Below are positions 1 through 10,922 of a stretch of DNA of 64,000 bases, piece after piece. This DNA is from Zantedeschia hybrid cultivar. Lineage: Eukaryota; Streptophyta; Magnoliopsida; Alismatales; Araceae. Position numbers and translations under genes: made by a program. The DNA is taken from positions 28,147,395 to 28,211,394 of the forward strand of contig JARZZO010000002.1 of the NCBI GenBank assembly GCA_030544215.1. Reading direction: 5' to 3'. Positions within the stretch are counted from its first letter, which is position 1; each line of letters starts with the position of its first letter. Below the pieces are notes generated by a model. That model searched no databases. It was not told the DNA's origin and saw only the letters and a program-made list of their open reading frames with translations.

Positions 1-1141
1 TATTCCCCGTCTTCATATTCTTTTAGGTCTTTTCTACCCTGAACATGCCAGCAAGTCAATTCCCCTGGATCTGATAACATTGATTGACAAGACACCATTT
101 CTCAATAGCAATTTTATATACTTTAGGGAATTTGTCTCTCCAGAAATAGGTATGATGGTCATTACCAAGTTTAGTCCATACACATTTTTCTAAAAACCTG
201 CCAACTTTAAGAACACCTTCCCATATTGAGGACATCCATGCATGATTCTCTGTCTCAAGATAAAATCTGTGGCGCAGAAGATAATGCTTACGTATAATTA
301 CTCTCTACCATAAGGTCTCCTCCTCAGTCCTCACACATCAATTATCAAGTAGAGCCAGAACCATCAATTGCAAATTTTTAACTCCCAATCCACCTTTATT
401 AACTGGTCTGCAGACATTTTCCCATTTTAATAATGGCATACCATTGTCATCTGCTCCTTTCTTCTATAAGAAATTTATTCTAATTATGTCCACTCCATCT
501 TAAGTCAGTTTTAGACATAAGGAAAATGTTCATGTAATGACTGGGAATGGTAGAAAGAACTGAATTTAATAAAGTGATTCTCCCTCCCATAGACAAATAC
601 TTAACGTTCCAACCAGCCAGTCTTTTTTGCAATTTACGCATTAGTCCCAATCTGAAGTTTTATAGTCCTGTATTGCAGAGGTAATCCCAAATATCTAATA
701 GGCAAATTATCAAGTTTACATCCCAAAAAAAGTAGCACTCTTCTACGATATCTGCACCCTATGTATACCCAAGTAAAGAGCTTTTGTCAAAATTGACTTT
801 AAGACCTGAACATGCTCAAAACTCCTAAGAATAAACACTAATCCAAACCGCCTTTAATGAACAAAAGGATGTCATCTGCATACTGATGGAAAATGGTGCT
901 TTGAAATATCTGAACACCTGATATCCAAACCGGCCTCAGCCTTCCTGATCATTGTATTCAACATATTACCCATTAAAATATACAATAGGGGAGATAAAGG
1001 ATCCCCCTGCCTAAGACCCCCAGAGGAGGGAAAACAACCAAAGATCTTTCCATTAAGAATATTTTTTTGAAAAGTGTTGATTATACCACCAATTTTATTA
1101 TAAAAAAAAAGAGAGTCCGGTGATGAGATAAGGTGCCTCAA
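1..1141 (-). pseudogene. LINE-A ORF2: RT catalytic core and C-terminal part
   Basis: Contains GGLRQGDPLSPLLYIL (about 975-1020) and QYADDILLFIKGGLD (YADD at 871-882), the metal-binding centre of the RT, followed by decayed LINE sequence down to position 1. Near 100-240 the minus strand reads like the family segment before the zinc-binding domain (WEGVLKVGRFLEKCVWTKLG, then FWRDKFP). Several stops. It continues beyond the window. Confidence 0.8.
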
Positions 1142-1144
1142 TCA

Positions 1145-1789
1145 TAAACCTAAAATAAAACGACCAATAAAACACAAACGAACTCAATAAAGAGCACTTC
1201 TAAAACCTGAAGGTGCCTCATCTGTGCCCTCTTTGATGGGACTCCCCCGCATTATTCATTTATGTTGCATCCTTCAAGAAATGCTGCAGTTTTTGCTTTC
1301 CCTTTGTATTTTTTAATATCTATCTTCCTTAGGCTTTGCATCTCCCCAAGATTATGCAGCTACCCTGCTTGTCCTTGACATACTTGCAGCCACAAGACTA
1401 ATGCTTTTTGCATTATTTCCTCATTGCTCCAATCAGAGAGAAAGCTTGATTTTGAATTGAAAATTGAATTGGATGCCCCTTGTGGACTAACCTGCTCCCT
1501 TGAAACCTGTAGATCTATTGGAGATATTCTACCTCCTGGAGACTCCTTATGCACTGGGAAAGAAATACCACAATTTGCTACAGAATATCTAGAAGACTGC
1601 AATCATTGCCATTATTTGTCGCCTCACAAGATGCTAGAAGATCCTGTGATCTATGGAGCAGGACCCTGTGAAGCATGCCATCCATCCCCACTTTGCCTTT
1701 CCCTGTTTCAGCCAGGATCCCTTGGACAGCACCAGCATTTCCTGCCATAGACACATAATGCCGGCATACGGCTAGATTTAGGTGACTTG
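1145..1789. other. Unassigned block interrupting LINE-A RT
   Basis: The LINE reading stops after the VCVNSAVFNYS segment near 1800 and resumes near 1110 with the NGKIFGCFPSSGGLRQGDP segment. The roughly 650 bases between have no recognisable RT text. A plus frame (1424-1750) and minus frames (1360-1602, 1578-1841) are open but match no family I know. It may be an insertion or a template-switch product. I see no clear terminal repeats or target duplication. Confidence 0.5.
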
Positions 1790-2598
1790 CTAAAGACACC
1801 ATTTCCATTGAGAATAATTGAAAACTGCTGAATTGACACAAACTTTAACCCTGCTGATAAAATGTTCTGGAAAATTGTGTTGCTCCATAATCTTCCATAG
1901 GCAATTATCCTTTAACCTCCTGCCATGGATAAATGCAGACTGATTCTCTGGGATGATGTCAGGCAGCACTGCCCCCAATCTAGAAGCTAGCATTTAGCTA
2001 TAATCTGATATGACCCATTCAAAAGACTAATAGGGCGAATGTCTCTGATATCCAGTACATCTTCCTTTTTGGTAAAAGAACCCAAAAAGTCTGATTAAGC
2101 TGCTGAAAACAACTTCCTGTAGAAAAGAAATCCTGAACTATATCAACCACCTCTGCTTTAACTAATCCCACAATTTCTGGTGAAAAAAATAGAGGAAAAT
2201 CATCAGGCCCATTTGCTTTATCCCTTCCCAAGCTCAAAACTGTTTATTTTCTCTCTTCTTCAGTGATGTCCCTGATTACATAACATTGCTCTTCATATGA
2301 TAGCTTTGGAGCATTCTCATCTACCCTCATTGGAATATTGGATTACCATCTATGCTCTGCAGAAACAAGTCTTCTTCTAGAAGTAACTCTGCAAATAGTG
2401 CTTTTAGATTCATTTTTTTCTGTTGTTCAGAAGTCAGAATCCCTTCCTCTATTTTATCAAGTAGGTTGACTTGTTCTGTCAAGTTCTCCTTTTTACTATT
2501 TCTTTCCTTCCTATATTTCACAGCCCAATTATTTGTTTCCTTTTTAGTCTTCTTGAGCTTCATATAACCTCTTAATGACTGTCTCCGGACATTGTATG
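1790..2598 (-). pseudogene. LINE-A ORF2: linker and N-terminal RT
   Basis: RT-bearing ORF2 fragment that would prime and copy LINE RNA at the target. Recognisable are a Lys-rich linker, the KANGPDDFP region (about 2160-2230), a KMLASRL-type segment and ENQSAFIHGRRLKDN (about 1915-1960). Directly after RLKDN the text jumps to LWKIMEQHNF, which in the family follows the first catalytic-Asp motif (F-D-S). Motif A therefore appears to be deleted in frame. Stops and a shift occur near 2030-2060. Confidence 0.8.
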
Positions 2599-2960
2599 TT
2601 TTTTTTTAATGTGGATGGTACCACTTGTATTACAAAAGAGAAAAGGACATTTACAAGTAAATGGGGGGACTAGGAAGTAGGAAGAAAAGACCCTCTATAC
2701 AAAAATACCAAAGTGGTGGGAAAACTATCCACCCTCCCCAAGAAGACAAAATAAGGTGGAAGAGTCAACACCCACCTTACAAGAAATATTTGCCCATTCT
2801 TTGACTTTCTCACCCACAAAAAGGAAAACCCTATGTGGTGTACCCACCTCTCTCCAAAAGATTCTCCTATTGCGCTCCATCCTTAAGGCCCAAAATGGTT
2901 GCATGAAGCACCAGCCACCACACAATACAGTCTTCTTTCTAAGGCCAAGGCATCCCCTAG
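2599..2960 (-). mobile_element. LINE-B 3' end
   Basis: The minus strand encodes a typical LINE ORF2 tail (RMERNRRIFWREVG, near 2830-2885) and ends at a T run at about 2601-2610, the complement of a poly(A) tail. The matching upstream half lies at 17700-18330, on the far side of hAT1. Removing hAT1 plus one copy of TCCCCTAG rejoins the two halves. I could not find a convincing LINE-B target duplication. Confidence 0.75.
2953..2960. repeat. hAT1 target-site duplication, left
   Basis: TCCCCTAG, identical to 17700-17707. An 8-bp duplication is diagnostic of hAT insertion, and it interrupts the LINE-B frame. Confidence 0.93.
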
Positions 2961-3115
2961 CATGGATGGCAGTTTCGGCCGGTACCGGTACATACCGGCC
3001 GGTACGTACCGGTACCGGTCGGGCCGGTACCGGTACCCCCATTAAGGGCCGCTACCGTAAAAATTTAAAAAAAAAAAAAAAAAATTGTACCGGGCCGGTA
3101 CCGGCCCGGTACGCC
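2961..3115. repeat. hAT1 left TIR and GGTACC subterminal repeats
   Basis: The terminal CATGGATGGCA is followed by a dense run of overlapping CCGGTACCGG palindromes to about 3110, broken by an A tract at 3067-3083. Subterminal short repeats in hAT elements are transposase binding sites; that role here is inferred. Confidence 0.75.
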
Positions 3116-3319
3116 TTTCACTGTCCCCTCTCATATAAATAGATATGTGAGAGGGGTTCGTTTTTGGCAAGGAGGGGAAGGAGGGGAAAGAGCCGCCGCC
3201 GCCACCCGCCACCGCCACCGGAGACGTTTTCACTATTTTCCAAGGTATGATTTATATTTTAATGTAGTTATTATTTTTTAGTTGGTAACTATTTCTTAGA
3301 TTGTTTACGTTCATTTTCT

Positions 3320-4062
3320 TGGTAAAATAGACAACCCCCAATTTTGGCCCTAATTAACGGTTAAAAATTGGAATTTTTGTCTAATTACTTAAATTAAACA
3401 TCAATTGAAGCCTAATTAAGTTTCATTGCATGTTTTAAACTAGGAGTGTGCTGTCAATTGCGTTGATCGACGGTTAATTAGGGAAAATCTCCAATTTTGG
3501 CCCTAATTAGCGGTTAAAAATTGAGGTTTTTGTCTAATTACTTAAATTAAACATCAATTGAAGTCTAATTAAGCTTCATTGCATGATTTAAACTAGGAAT
3601 GTGTTGTCAATTGCATTGATCGACGGATAATTAGGAGAAATCCCTAATTTTGGCCCTAATTAGCGGTTAAAAATTGGGGTTTTTGTCTAATTACTTAAAT
3701 TAAACATCAATTGGAGCATAATTAAGCTTCATTGCATATTTTAAACTAGGAATGTGCTGTCAATTACGTTGATCGACGGTTAATTAGGAAAAATCCCTAA
3801 TTTTGGCCCTAATTAACAGTTAAAAATTAGGGTTTTTGTCTAATTACTTAAATTAAACATCAATTGAAACCTAATTAAGCTTCATTGCATGTTTTAAACT
3901 AGGAGTGTGCTGTCAATTGCGTTGATCGACGGTTAATTAGGAGAAAGCACCTTGTCATGGCCCTAATTAGCAGTTAAAAATTGAGACTTTTGTCTAATTA
4001 CTTAAATTAAACATCAATTAGAACCTAATTAAACTTCATTGCATGTTTTAAAGTAGGAGCAT
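3320..4062 (+). repeat. 153-bp tandem repeat in hAT1 5' region
   Basis: Nearly five copies of a unit beginning around TTTTGGCCCTAATTA, with starts at about 3341, 3494, 3647, 3800 and 3954, giving a 153-154 bp period. Each holds GTTGATCGACGGTTAATTAG and a TTAATTAAGCTTCATTGCATG-like stretch. The array lies between the left end and the transposase start and does not code. It could be a promoter or enhancer array or a passive expansion. Confidence 0.9.
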
Positions 4063-4117
4063 AATGCAAAATGTTCTTATATTTGTTTCTACTTTTTTTT
4101 TTATGTGTTGTAAGAAC

Positions 4118-6707
4118 ATGGCTGAACAGCAAAAGCAAGACCCAGGGTGGGCCCATATCACCTTAGTTAATACTGCAAAGAGGAGAGTGAAATGCAAATA
4201 TTATGGCAAAGAGATGGGTGGTGGAATCACTCGAGGGAAAGAACATTTAGCAGGGAAGACAGGACAGGTGACAAGGTATACTGTCCGTCCCCGACAAGTT
4301 GCGAACGAGATGCGTGAATTGTTGCGTGGCCAGAAAGTACAAAAAGAACAAAAGAATGAAGAGGAGGTTGAACTCCAAGACAAAATTTCAAGTAGACATA
4401 ATACAAAAGGCAAAGGAATGTATATTGCGGCCAGTAGCATTTCTATACGTGAGAGGCAAAAGGCTGAACAAATTGTAGACTCTAATGATGATGATGATGA
4501 TGATGAAGATCCTGAGATGGCTGCAGCTAGAAGAAAGAGTTTGTGGCATCAACAAGAAGACGAAGTCCGAAGGAGAAGTGATGGACCATCAACAAGAGGC
4601 ACAAGTCAAGCTAGAGGCCAAGTGGGTCCTATGAACAGTTATCTTTTTAGAAGACAGAGTTCTACTCAGCCAAAAATCAAGTAAGCAATGAGAGAAGTAA
4701 AAAAGTCAGCTAAAGTGGCAGGACATGCTTTTAAAAGCATCTGCAAATAGTTTTTGCATGCAGGTGTTCCCTTACATGTTGCTCAGTCTCCTTATTTTCA
4801 GCCTATGATTGATGCAATAGCAGATCATGGTCGTAGGTTCAAAGCCCCCATACGTCGAGACATATATGGACGAGGACTTGATGGAGAATTCGAGGAACTT
4901 CAACAGTGAGTTGAAAGTTTTAAGGCAGTATGGAAGGAGAGAGGATGCACAATTATGTGCGATGGCTGGACTGGTACTACGAAGAAGTCCATGATTAATT
5001 TTCTTGTTTATTGCACAGAAAGGACAGTTTTTATGAAATCTGTTGATGTATCAAACTATTCAAAGAACGCAAAATATTTATTTGGTTTGATGGATCAGAT
5101 GGTGCAGGAAATTGGAGAGGAAAATGTTGAGCAGGTGGTCACCGATAATGAACCAAGTTATAAAGCTGTAGGGAAGAAGTTAATGGACAAGTGCAAACAC
5201 CTTTATTGGGTCCCATGTGCAGCGCATAGTCTGGACTTGATGCTTGAAGACATTGGTAAGGATCCGATTGTCAGCAAGACAGTAAAAAGAGTATAAAGAA
5301 TTACCCAATTTATTTATGGTCATACTAGGATCTTGAACATGTTCAGAGAAAAAGCATCTGGAGGTCGAGATCTCACCTGTAGCCTAAACGATTTGCATCT
5401 AATTTTATTTCTTTATAATCTTTACACAAATTCAGGAATGAGATCAAGGGTTTTATGTTTAATAAGGAGTTCTTGGAGTATATGCGGATCACCTCCAATG
5501 AATCTAAATCTGAACATTTGGAAGTGAGAAAAATCATAGAGAATAAAAAATTTTGGAGTAATATGGAGACTTATCTGAAGTTGGTGGAACCTCTCGTACA
5601 AGTGTTAAAATTGGTGGATGGGGATGATAAGAATTACATAGGATATTTGTACGAGGTAATTGACATTGCTAAGGTGCACATCAAGAACGTATTTTCCAAT
5701 ACTTATATGAAGTGGTGGGACCTTATTGATGTCAGATGGGAAAACACATTACACCACGATTTGCATGCAGCTGGTAAGTGCAGTCTTATACTGTTACATG
5801 GGACATTATTTATTAAATTGACATTAATAATTATCCACCTAAATGCATGTTATTTTTTAAATCTTCGAGTAATGTACAGTCGGTAAGTGTACATTGATGG
5901 AGAGGTGATCCAAGACACACTAAATGTGATTGCACGTTTGTCGAGGACAGTAGAAGATAGAATTGAGGCAGAGAGACAAGTATACTTAGTGAAGATCTGA
6001 CTTTAAGATTTATCCAATTACTTGTAATTTGAAAAGCCTATGAATTCTATTAATTGTTAATTCCATCTTTGTAGATGGAGGCTTATAGGCTAAGGCTGGA
6101 GACATATAATGAAGACTCTGTGCAAATTGCCGTAGAGAAAGTGAGCCCATGTATACTTAGTCATTGCATTGTTATCATATGTGCATAAGAAACGAGAACA
6201 TACATTGATTAATTTTTTGATTTTTTTTAATGATGGCACAGCTAAGTGGTGGATAATGGTGTACAACAGAGATAGGTGTTATAATCCATTGGCTTCCGTT
6301 GCAGTGAGGGTTTTGAGTCAGACGACATCGGCAAGCCAATGTGAAAGAAACTGGAGTACGTTCAGCCTTATACACTCAAAAATTTGTAACCAGTTAAAGG
6401 CTGAACGATTGGACAAATTGGTGTACTGTCATTACAATATGAGATTGAGCATCAAAAACATCCGGTTGAGACAACAATTGAGGGAGAAACGAGCTGTAGG
6501 GCACGCAGAAGATGTTGTTGGCCAAATTGATGTGGAAGAGTTATTTGATGATGATAATCCCTTGCAGACTTGGGTTGAGATACGAGCAACTGTCGATGAG
6601 CCAGTTTTTAATCCTGATAATACAGAATGGGCAGAAAGCATACTAGATGGAGCTGTTGCTAGAGATCCAGAGTTAAGAACCTCAAAAAGGCAAAAAGAAA
6701 ATTTCTT
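4118..6707 (+). pseudogene. hAT1 transposase, 5' portion
   Basis: Cut-and-paste transposase, nuclear. The best start is ATG 4118 (MAEQQKQDPGW), just after a T-rich stretch and before the BED finger; an upstream in-frame ATG at 4064 is less likely. The BED finger (about 4147-4265) has CKYYGK where the family has C-x2-C, so one zinc ligand is Tyr. An Asp run follows (4480-4508), then DUF659 (about 4750-5290) with DGWTGTTKKSMINFLVYC and QVVTDNEPSYKA. Exon-like pieces at 5435-5772, 5880-6000, 6075-6138 and 6239-6707 are split by intron-like DNA with AG/GT borders. The last piece is the hAT dimerisation domain (SQCERNWSTFSLIHSK). In-frame stops near 4750 and 4906 show it is dead. Confidence 0.9.
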
Positions 6708-6711
6708 CTGA

Positions 6712-8025
6712 ATGACGTCTGCACTGCACGACGCCTTTCAAACGGCGTCTTGCTAGGTGGGCGCCATTTAAATCTGTACCTATTGTGCCACGTGGGCGGG
6801 TTTCGGGCCGCGAAAGTACGGCCCATGTCTTGTCGTCAGAACGGCGTCCGTGATGGACGACGCCATTCAGACTGCGACCCTGCGATGTTAGTATACGGTG
6901 CCGGTCTTGTCGTCTGAACGGCGTCGGTGGCGAGCGACGCGTTTCAAAGCTTCTGTCAGTTCGGCCCGTCCTGTCATCTGATTGACGTCTGTCTCGGACG
7001 ACGCGTTTTTTTATGTTTCGGATTGACCCCGCGAGACTTCCTTTCTTTCCCTCATTCTCACCCTCTCACTCTCTCTCCTACGCCTCTCCGCCTCCTCCAA
7101 CCCCTCTCTTCCCCTTTCCCTTCCTCTTCTTCCTCCTCCTCCACTCCAACGCCTCTCTACCTCACACCACTACTACCACCACTTCCTTCGCGGCGTTCCA
7201 TTCTCTGGACGACAGCCGACGTCCCGGCGGAGTGGCGACATCCTCGGGAGTACCGGCGGCGGTCTGCGGTGCGGCGGTTCGGCGGCACGGAGCCAGGAGG
7301 AGTTCAAGTAACCGGTAGGGGGACGAACCTTGCGTAGATTGTACACGTTTCATCTGTAGTTTCCATGTGATGCATGATGTGTTTTGGGAGTTGAACAAGC
7401 ATGTTTAGGAGATCTTCTTGATGGGAATGAGGGTTTCTGTGAATATGGATATGTGATGGTTTAGCTTGCCCCTCTTCCTCCTCTGTTTGGTTTGATTTTG
7501 GGGCATTCGGGGGTGAAAAGGGAGCCCTCGGACAGAGTACATAATCTGGTTTCTGACGCTAAAAGATGTCGTACCTGGACGACGCCATTTAGAATGGCGA
7601 CGGGCCAGTACGACGCCTTTTAGCCAGAAATCTTCCTGTTTGAGGTTCTGTCAGTCTGGGTTTCTGGCGTTAAATGACGTCATGCCTGGACGACGCCATT
7701 TAGAATGGCGACGGGCGAGCACGACGCCATTTAGGCAGAAATCGCCCCGATTAAGGTTTCTGCAAGTTTTGGATTCTAGTGTGAATGGCGTCTGAGGACA
7801 GTGACGCCTTTTGAAAAGGCGGCTTCCCAGGACGACGCGTTTTTAGAAGAATCAACCGTGGCCTATCCATGTTTCTGCCACCGATAGACGACGAGGTATG
7901 GTGACGCGTTTTATAAGGCGGCTATCTGTGACGACGCCTTTTAGGCCATACTCTGAGGCCGGGATTTCATAAACCAGTTTAGGGTGCTTGAATGGCGTCA
8001 GCTTTGGGCGACGCGATTCAAAACA
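6712..8025. repeat. GGCGTC / GACGACGCC hairpin modules, 5' LTR
   Basis: At least a dozen modules of the form (T/C)GAA-nGGCGTC, a loop of 5-14 bases, then GACGACGCC-(A/T)TT(T/C)A. Clear examples lie near 6836-6876, 6905-6945, 6972-7012, 7565-7600, 7672-7708, 7783-7850 and 7990-8025. Arms often pair over 10 or more bases. They are repeated at the same places in the 3' LTR. Function unknown. Confidence 0.75.
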
Positions 8026-8998
8026 GAAACACACTAATCCATGCCAGTAAAATATGTTTACACTGCTAGATAGTTGGTTAAATGCATGCTTTTAGTACAC
8101 TCGATGATGATGGACTCTTCGTGACCAGATGACACTGCATTGTGTGTCGTGCGACCGCGAACTTCTCACGTAACCAGATCGCACCGTGCCGTGTTTTGTG
8201 TTACTGTGGACCTAGAGTGACAGTTGTAGCGTTTGACACCCTGTGTCGGTGCGGTAGGGACACAGCGCTGACGGGAGCAGTGGCGGGGTGACGCCTAGTG
8301 AGAGAGGGTCACCTGGTGAACCCCAGAGTTAGCTAGCTTGTACCGGTGTCAGAGTGGTACCTGTGGAGTGTCACTCGTGCTGGGGGAAGGAGTAACCACC
8401 TGAGCCAGTTGGGCCGGAGTAGCCAGCGTGCTATCCGAGGGGTTACTGTTTGGTCTCAGCGGGTCGGTGTTTGCTGGGGGAAAGAGTAACCGTCGAGGTA
8501 GCCAGCGTGCTATCCGAGGGGTTACTGTTTGGTCTCAACGGGTCGGTGTTTTCCACTTTCGGGTGTGGTCGGTGTTTCCCACTTTCGGAGACATGGTTGA
8601 CGCGTTTTGCCGAGACGCGAGTTGTAGGCTCCTTGGTAGAATGATTTCTGAGATATGCATGTTATATTCCGAATGCATGTGGTTTATATCGAGAATTAGG
8701 AGTAATGTGTTACAACTTTACTTATCTTGTTCACATGTATCTTTGTTATTGCACTTGTGGGTGTGTGAGTGGGAGGCAAGGGATCGGATGATCCCTACTG
8801 AGCCCAATTCTGGTGTGGCTCACTCCCTGTAGTTTTCAGGTGTGGACCTCGTGGCGTGTGGCGACGTGTGGTGTTCTCCTTGGTGTGCGGACCAGCAGCT
8901 ATCTCAGTTCCGAGGTATGCCCCGATGTTGTTGTACTTTGTTTCTGCCTGTACTTAATTAATTTGTTGGACCATGTAATTATTGTTGGACTGTGTACG

Positions 8999-10581
8999 TT
9001 TAAGGAATCGCCTAGAACGCAACGAAAAATAAAATCGATTCCTATGTATCGGTTGCTGGGATTGTAAAACGGACAATAAAACAAACGTGGGAAGAACGGT
9101 TCTTCACCTTTGCGGGGTTTCGAATATCCCGTGGATGATTCCGACTCGGTAATCGCGCACGCGCACGATCTCTAGAAGTATCCACACGAGCTCCCGCTGC
9201 AGACGCGATTTCCTCTTCGACTTGAGTGCTCCGACCATATCTCAAATCCACCATGTGCGGAGAGAGACAGATCTACTCCAAGAGAGAGAGGAGAGAGAGA
9301 GAGGAGATAGAGAATATGGGGTGTAAAATTCGTCCAACTAACTTTTTACCCCTCCCCCTTGGCCTCCTTATATAGAAATAAGGATAAGCATAAGGATTAA
9401 TCCTTATGATTATCCAAGAGTTTGGCCTTGGATAAATCTCCATTAAATCTTCATGTTTATCCTGCGGCTTTTCATAAAAACCCAGATAAGCATGAAATTT
9501 AACGTCTCTCACCGTCTGACGAGAACTCTTATGTGTGTGACCCTCTAGGCCCATATATCAGTCCGGTTTCAAGCCCATTAAACTTAGAACTAATTCTAGA
9601 GTTTAATATTTATTAATTATCATTTAAACATCATATGTTAAATGATTAATTTAATAAACAAGTGGATTATCATCTGATGATTAATTCACTTGGCCTTCTG
9701 ATCATGAACAGCACCAAACACTACCTCATGATCCCAGAAGATATAAGGGATAATGTTCCCTTTAATTGAACCTTTCCGTCTGCAGATACCGCACAGATAA
9801 AATCCTTCACTCATCCAATGTCCAAATAACGCAAGGGTATGGTTTTGTAGTCAAATCCTCTATCGCATTATTTAGATGGATTCCAGTACTCAGTTAATTT
9901 CTAGAAAGACATCTCTTTCATTTGACCCTGGCCAGAGATTTCTGTGTACACATCCATAGGACATTCTCTCTCCAGTCTTATACCAAGAGTGAGTGATCCC
10001 TTGTTGTTCATTCAATTACCTTCGCAAGCTTTCCACTGTATCTGAGAGACCGACTATCGTGGACTTAATGGTTAAAGTCCACAAGTCAGAGAATCAAGAT
10101 ACAATGGTCTACAAACAAGGTATCATTGGTGACTCAGGTCAAAGGACCAACTGTGCTACTGCAACGATTGAATTCCCTGGTTGACTAATAGGTATAATTA
10201 CCATCCAAGAATTCTTATTTGGGTCTGTTCAGTGAACTCATTCTCTAATGAGCACCCACAAGTTTGTCTTAGTGTCACCACACGAGTGAATGTGAGATCA
10301 TTCACCATCATCACATGAGCAGACATAACTTGTGTCGATCTTATCGGATATTTAATGTCCATCTCAAATATCCTATGATCGAGAACTGTTTAAGACAAGT
10401 GACCAAGGATATTGATCTCACTATCATGATCTCATCATGATTCAATATCTCATACATTTGTCTAAGGACCTTCATTACGATAGTTAATTTGCAAGAACTA
10501 TAAATGAAGAAATGATTGCCTTTATTAATAATCTGGACTAGAATGTACAATGATTGGCTTTGAGGCCACCCAATTCTATCA
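8999..10581 (-). mobile_element. LTR-like insertion in the Gypsy1 5' LTR
   Basis: Absent from the 3' LTR, where TGTGTACG runs straight into GACATTATTAA. The insert is flanked by GTACG (8994-8998) and GTACA (10582-10586), a 5-bp duplication with one mismatch. On the minus strand it begins TGATAGAATTGGGTGG. It has no recognisable coding sequence and carries a GA-rich stretch near 9260-9315. Size and composition suggest a solo LTR, probably Copia-type. The minus-strand end is not a clean CA, so the class is tentative. Confidence 0.6.
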
Positions 10582-10770
10582 GTACAGACATTATTAATTT
10601 ACTTCATGCGCACTGTACTTCCTTGTAGTCCGTGTGAATGTTATATTTAACCTTGTTTAACGCTTACTCCTCCATATGTGTGTATAAGATCCGGGTGAGA
10701 CCGTTGGATAATGATTCGACACCCATTTAGTGATCGGGTCTCCGATCATAGGGTGGCGGGTCGTTACAAT

Positions 10771-10782
10771 TGGTATCAAAGC
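10771..10782 (+). promoter_or_regulatory. Gypsy1 primer binding site
   Basis: TGGTATCAAAGC, two bases after the LTR end, matches the 3' end of plant initiator-Met tRNA (consensus TGGTATCAGAGC) with one change. It primes minus-strand DNA synthesis. Confidence 0.85.
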
Positions 10783-10922
10783 TCAATCTGGTCGAGTATG
10801 CACTAAACTGGATTAGATATCGTAGTCCAACAATAAGTACGAGTCTGTACAGGCGATGGTTGCTGGTGTAGATTGATAGGTTTTGACGTATTTGCATTGA
10901 TTTTTGCGTTTGTGGGGTAGTG

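Larger units (their letters stand above)
1..2598 (-). mobile_element. LINE-A, non-LTR retrotransposon fragment
   Basis: Minus-strand plant L1-type LINE ORF2, read from about 2598 down to the window edge. Pieces in order are the linker between endonuclease and reverse transcriptase (2327-2598), the RT start with a GRDKANGPDDF-like motif (2019-2237), the ENQSAFIHGRR block (1790-1993), GGLRQGDPLSP and the catalytic YADD (YADD codons at 871-882), then C-terminal LINE sequence to position 1. The endonuclease is not present here; it would have lain upstream, beyond LINE-B, which appears to have inserted at about 2598. Stops, frameshifts and one foreign block show that it is dead. The family call rests on several RT motifs in the right order. 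Confidence 0.88.
6708..10768 (+). repeat. Gypsy1 5' LTR (contains a nested insertion)
   Basis: Homologous to 14090-16622 from about 6724 onward and ends TTACA at 10768, two bases before the primer site. It is 1.58 kb longer than its partner because of an insertion at 8999-10581. It holds a C/T-rich Pro/Ser-coding stretch (about 7040-7320), many GGCGTC...GACGACGCC quasi-palindromes (6712-8025) and an 81-bp near-tandem duplication around 8420-8560. No convincing gene. Confidence 0.85.

Noticed and set aside
1424..1750. 108-aa plus-strand frame in the LINE-A interruption
   Set aside because: Cys-rich text matched no family and overlaps open minus frames; kept only as an unassigned block.
6718..6731. 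Intact TG start of the Gypsy1 5' LTR
   Set aside because: The sequence before about 6724 does not match the 3' LTR start, so a precise 5' LTR boundary cannot be claimed; only the TTCTT junction repeat supports it.
7013..7337. Ser/Pro-rich frames in the Gypsy1 LTRs, also at 14370-14813
   Set aside because: Low-complexity C/T-rich tract repeated in both LTRs; no start context or domain; likely leader or U3 sequence.
8428..8832. 134-aa frame in the Gypsy1 LTR, repeated at 15869-16402
   Set aside because: Arises from an 81-bp near-duplication in the LTR; no homology recognised and the length differs between the two copies.
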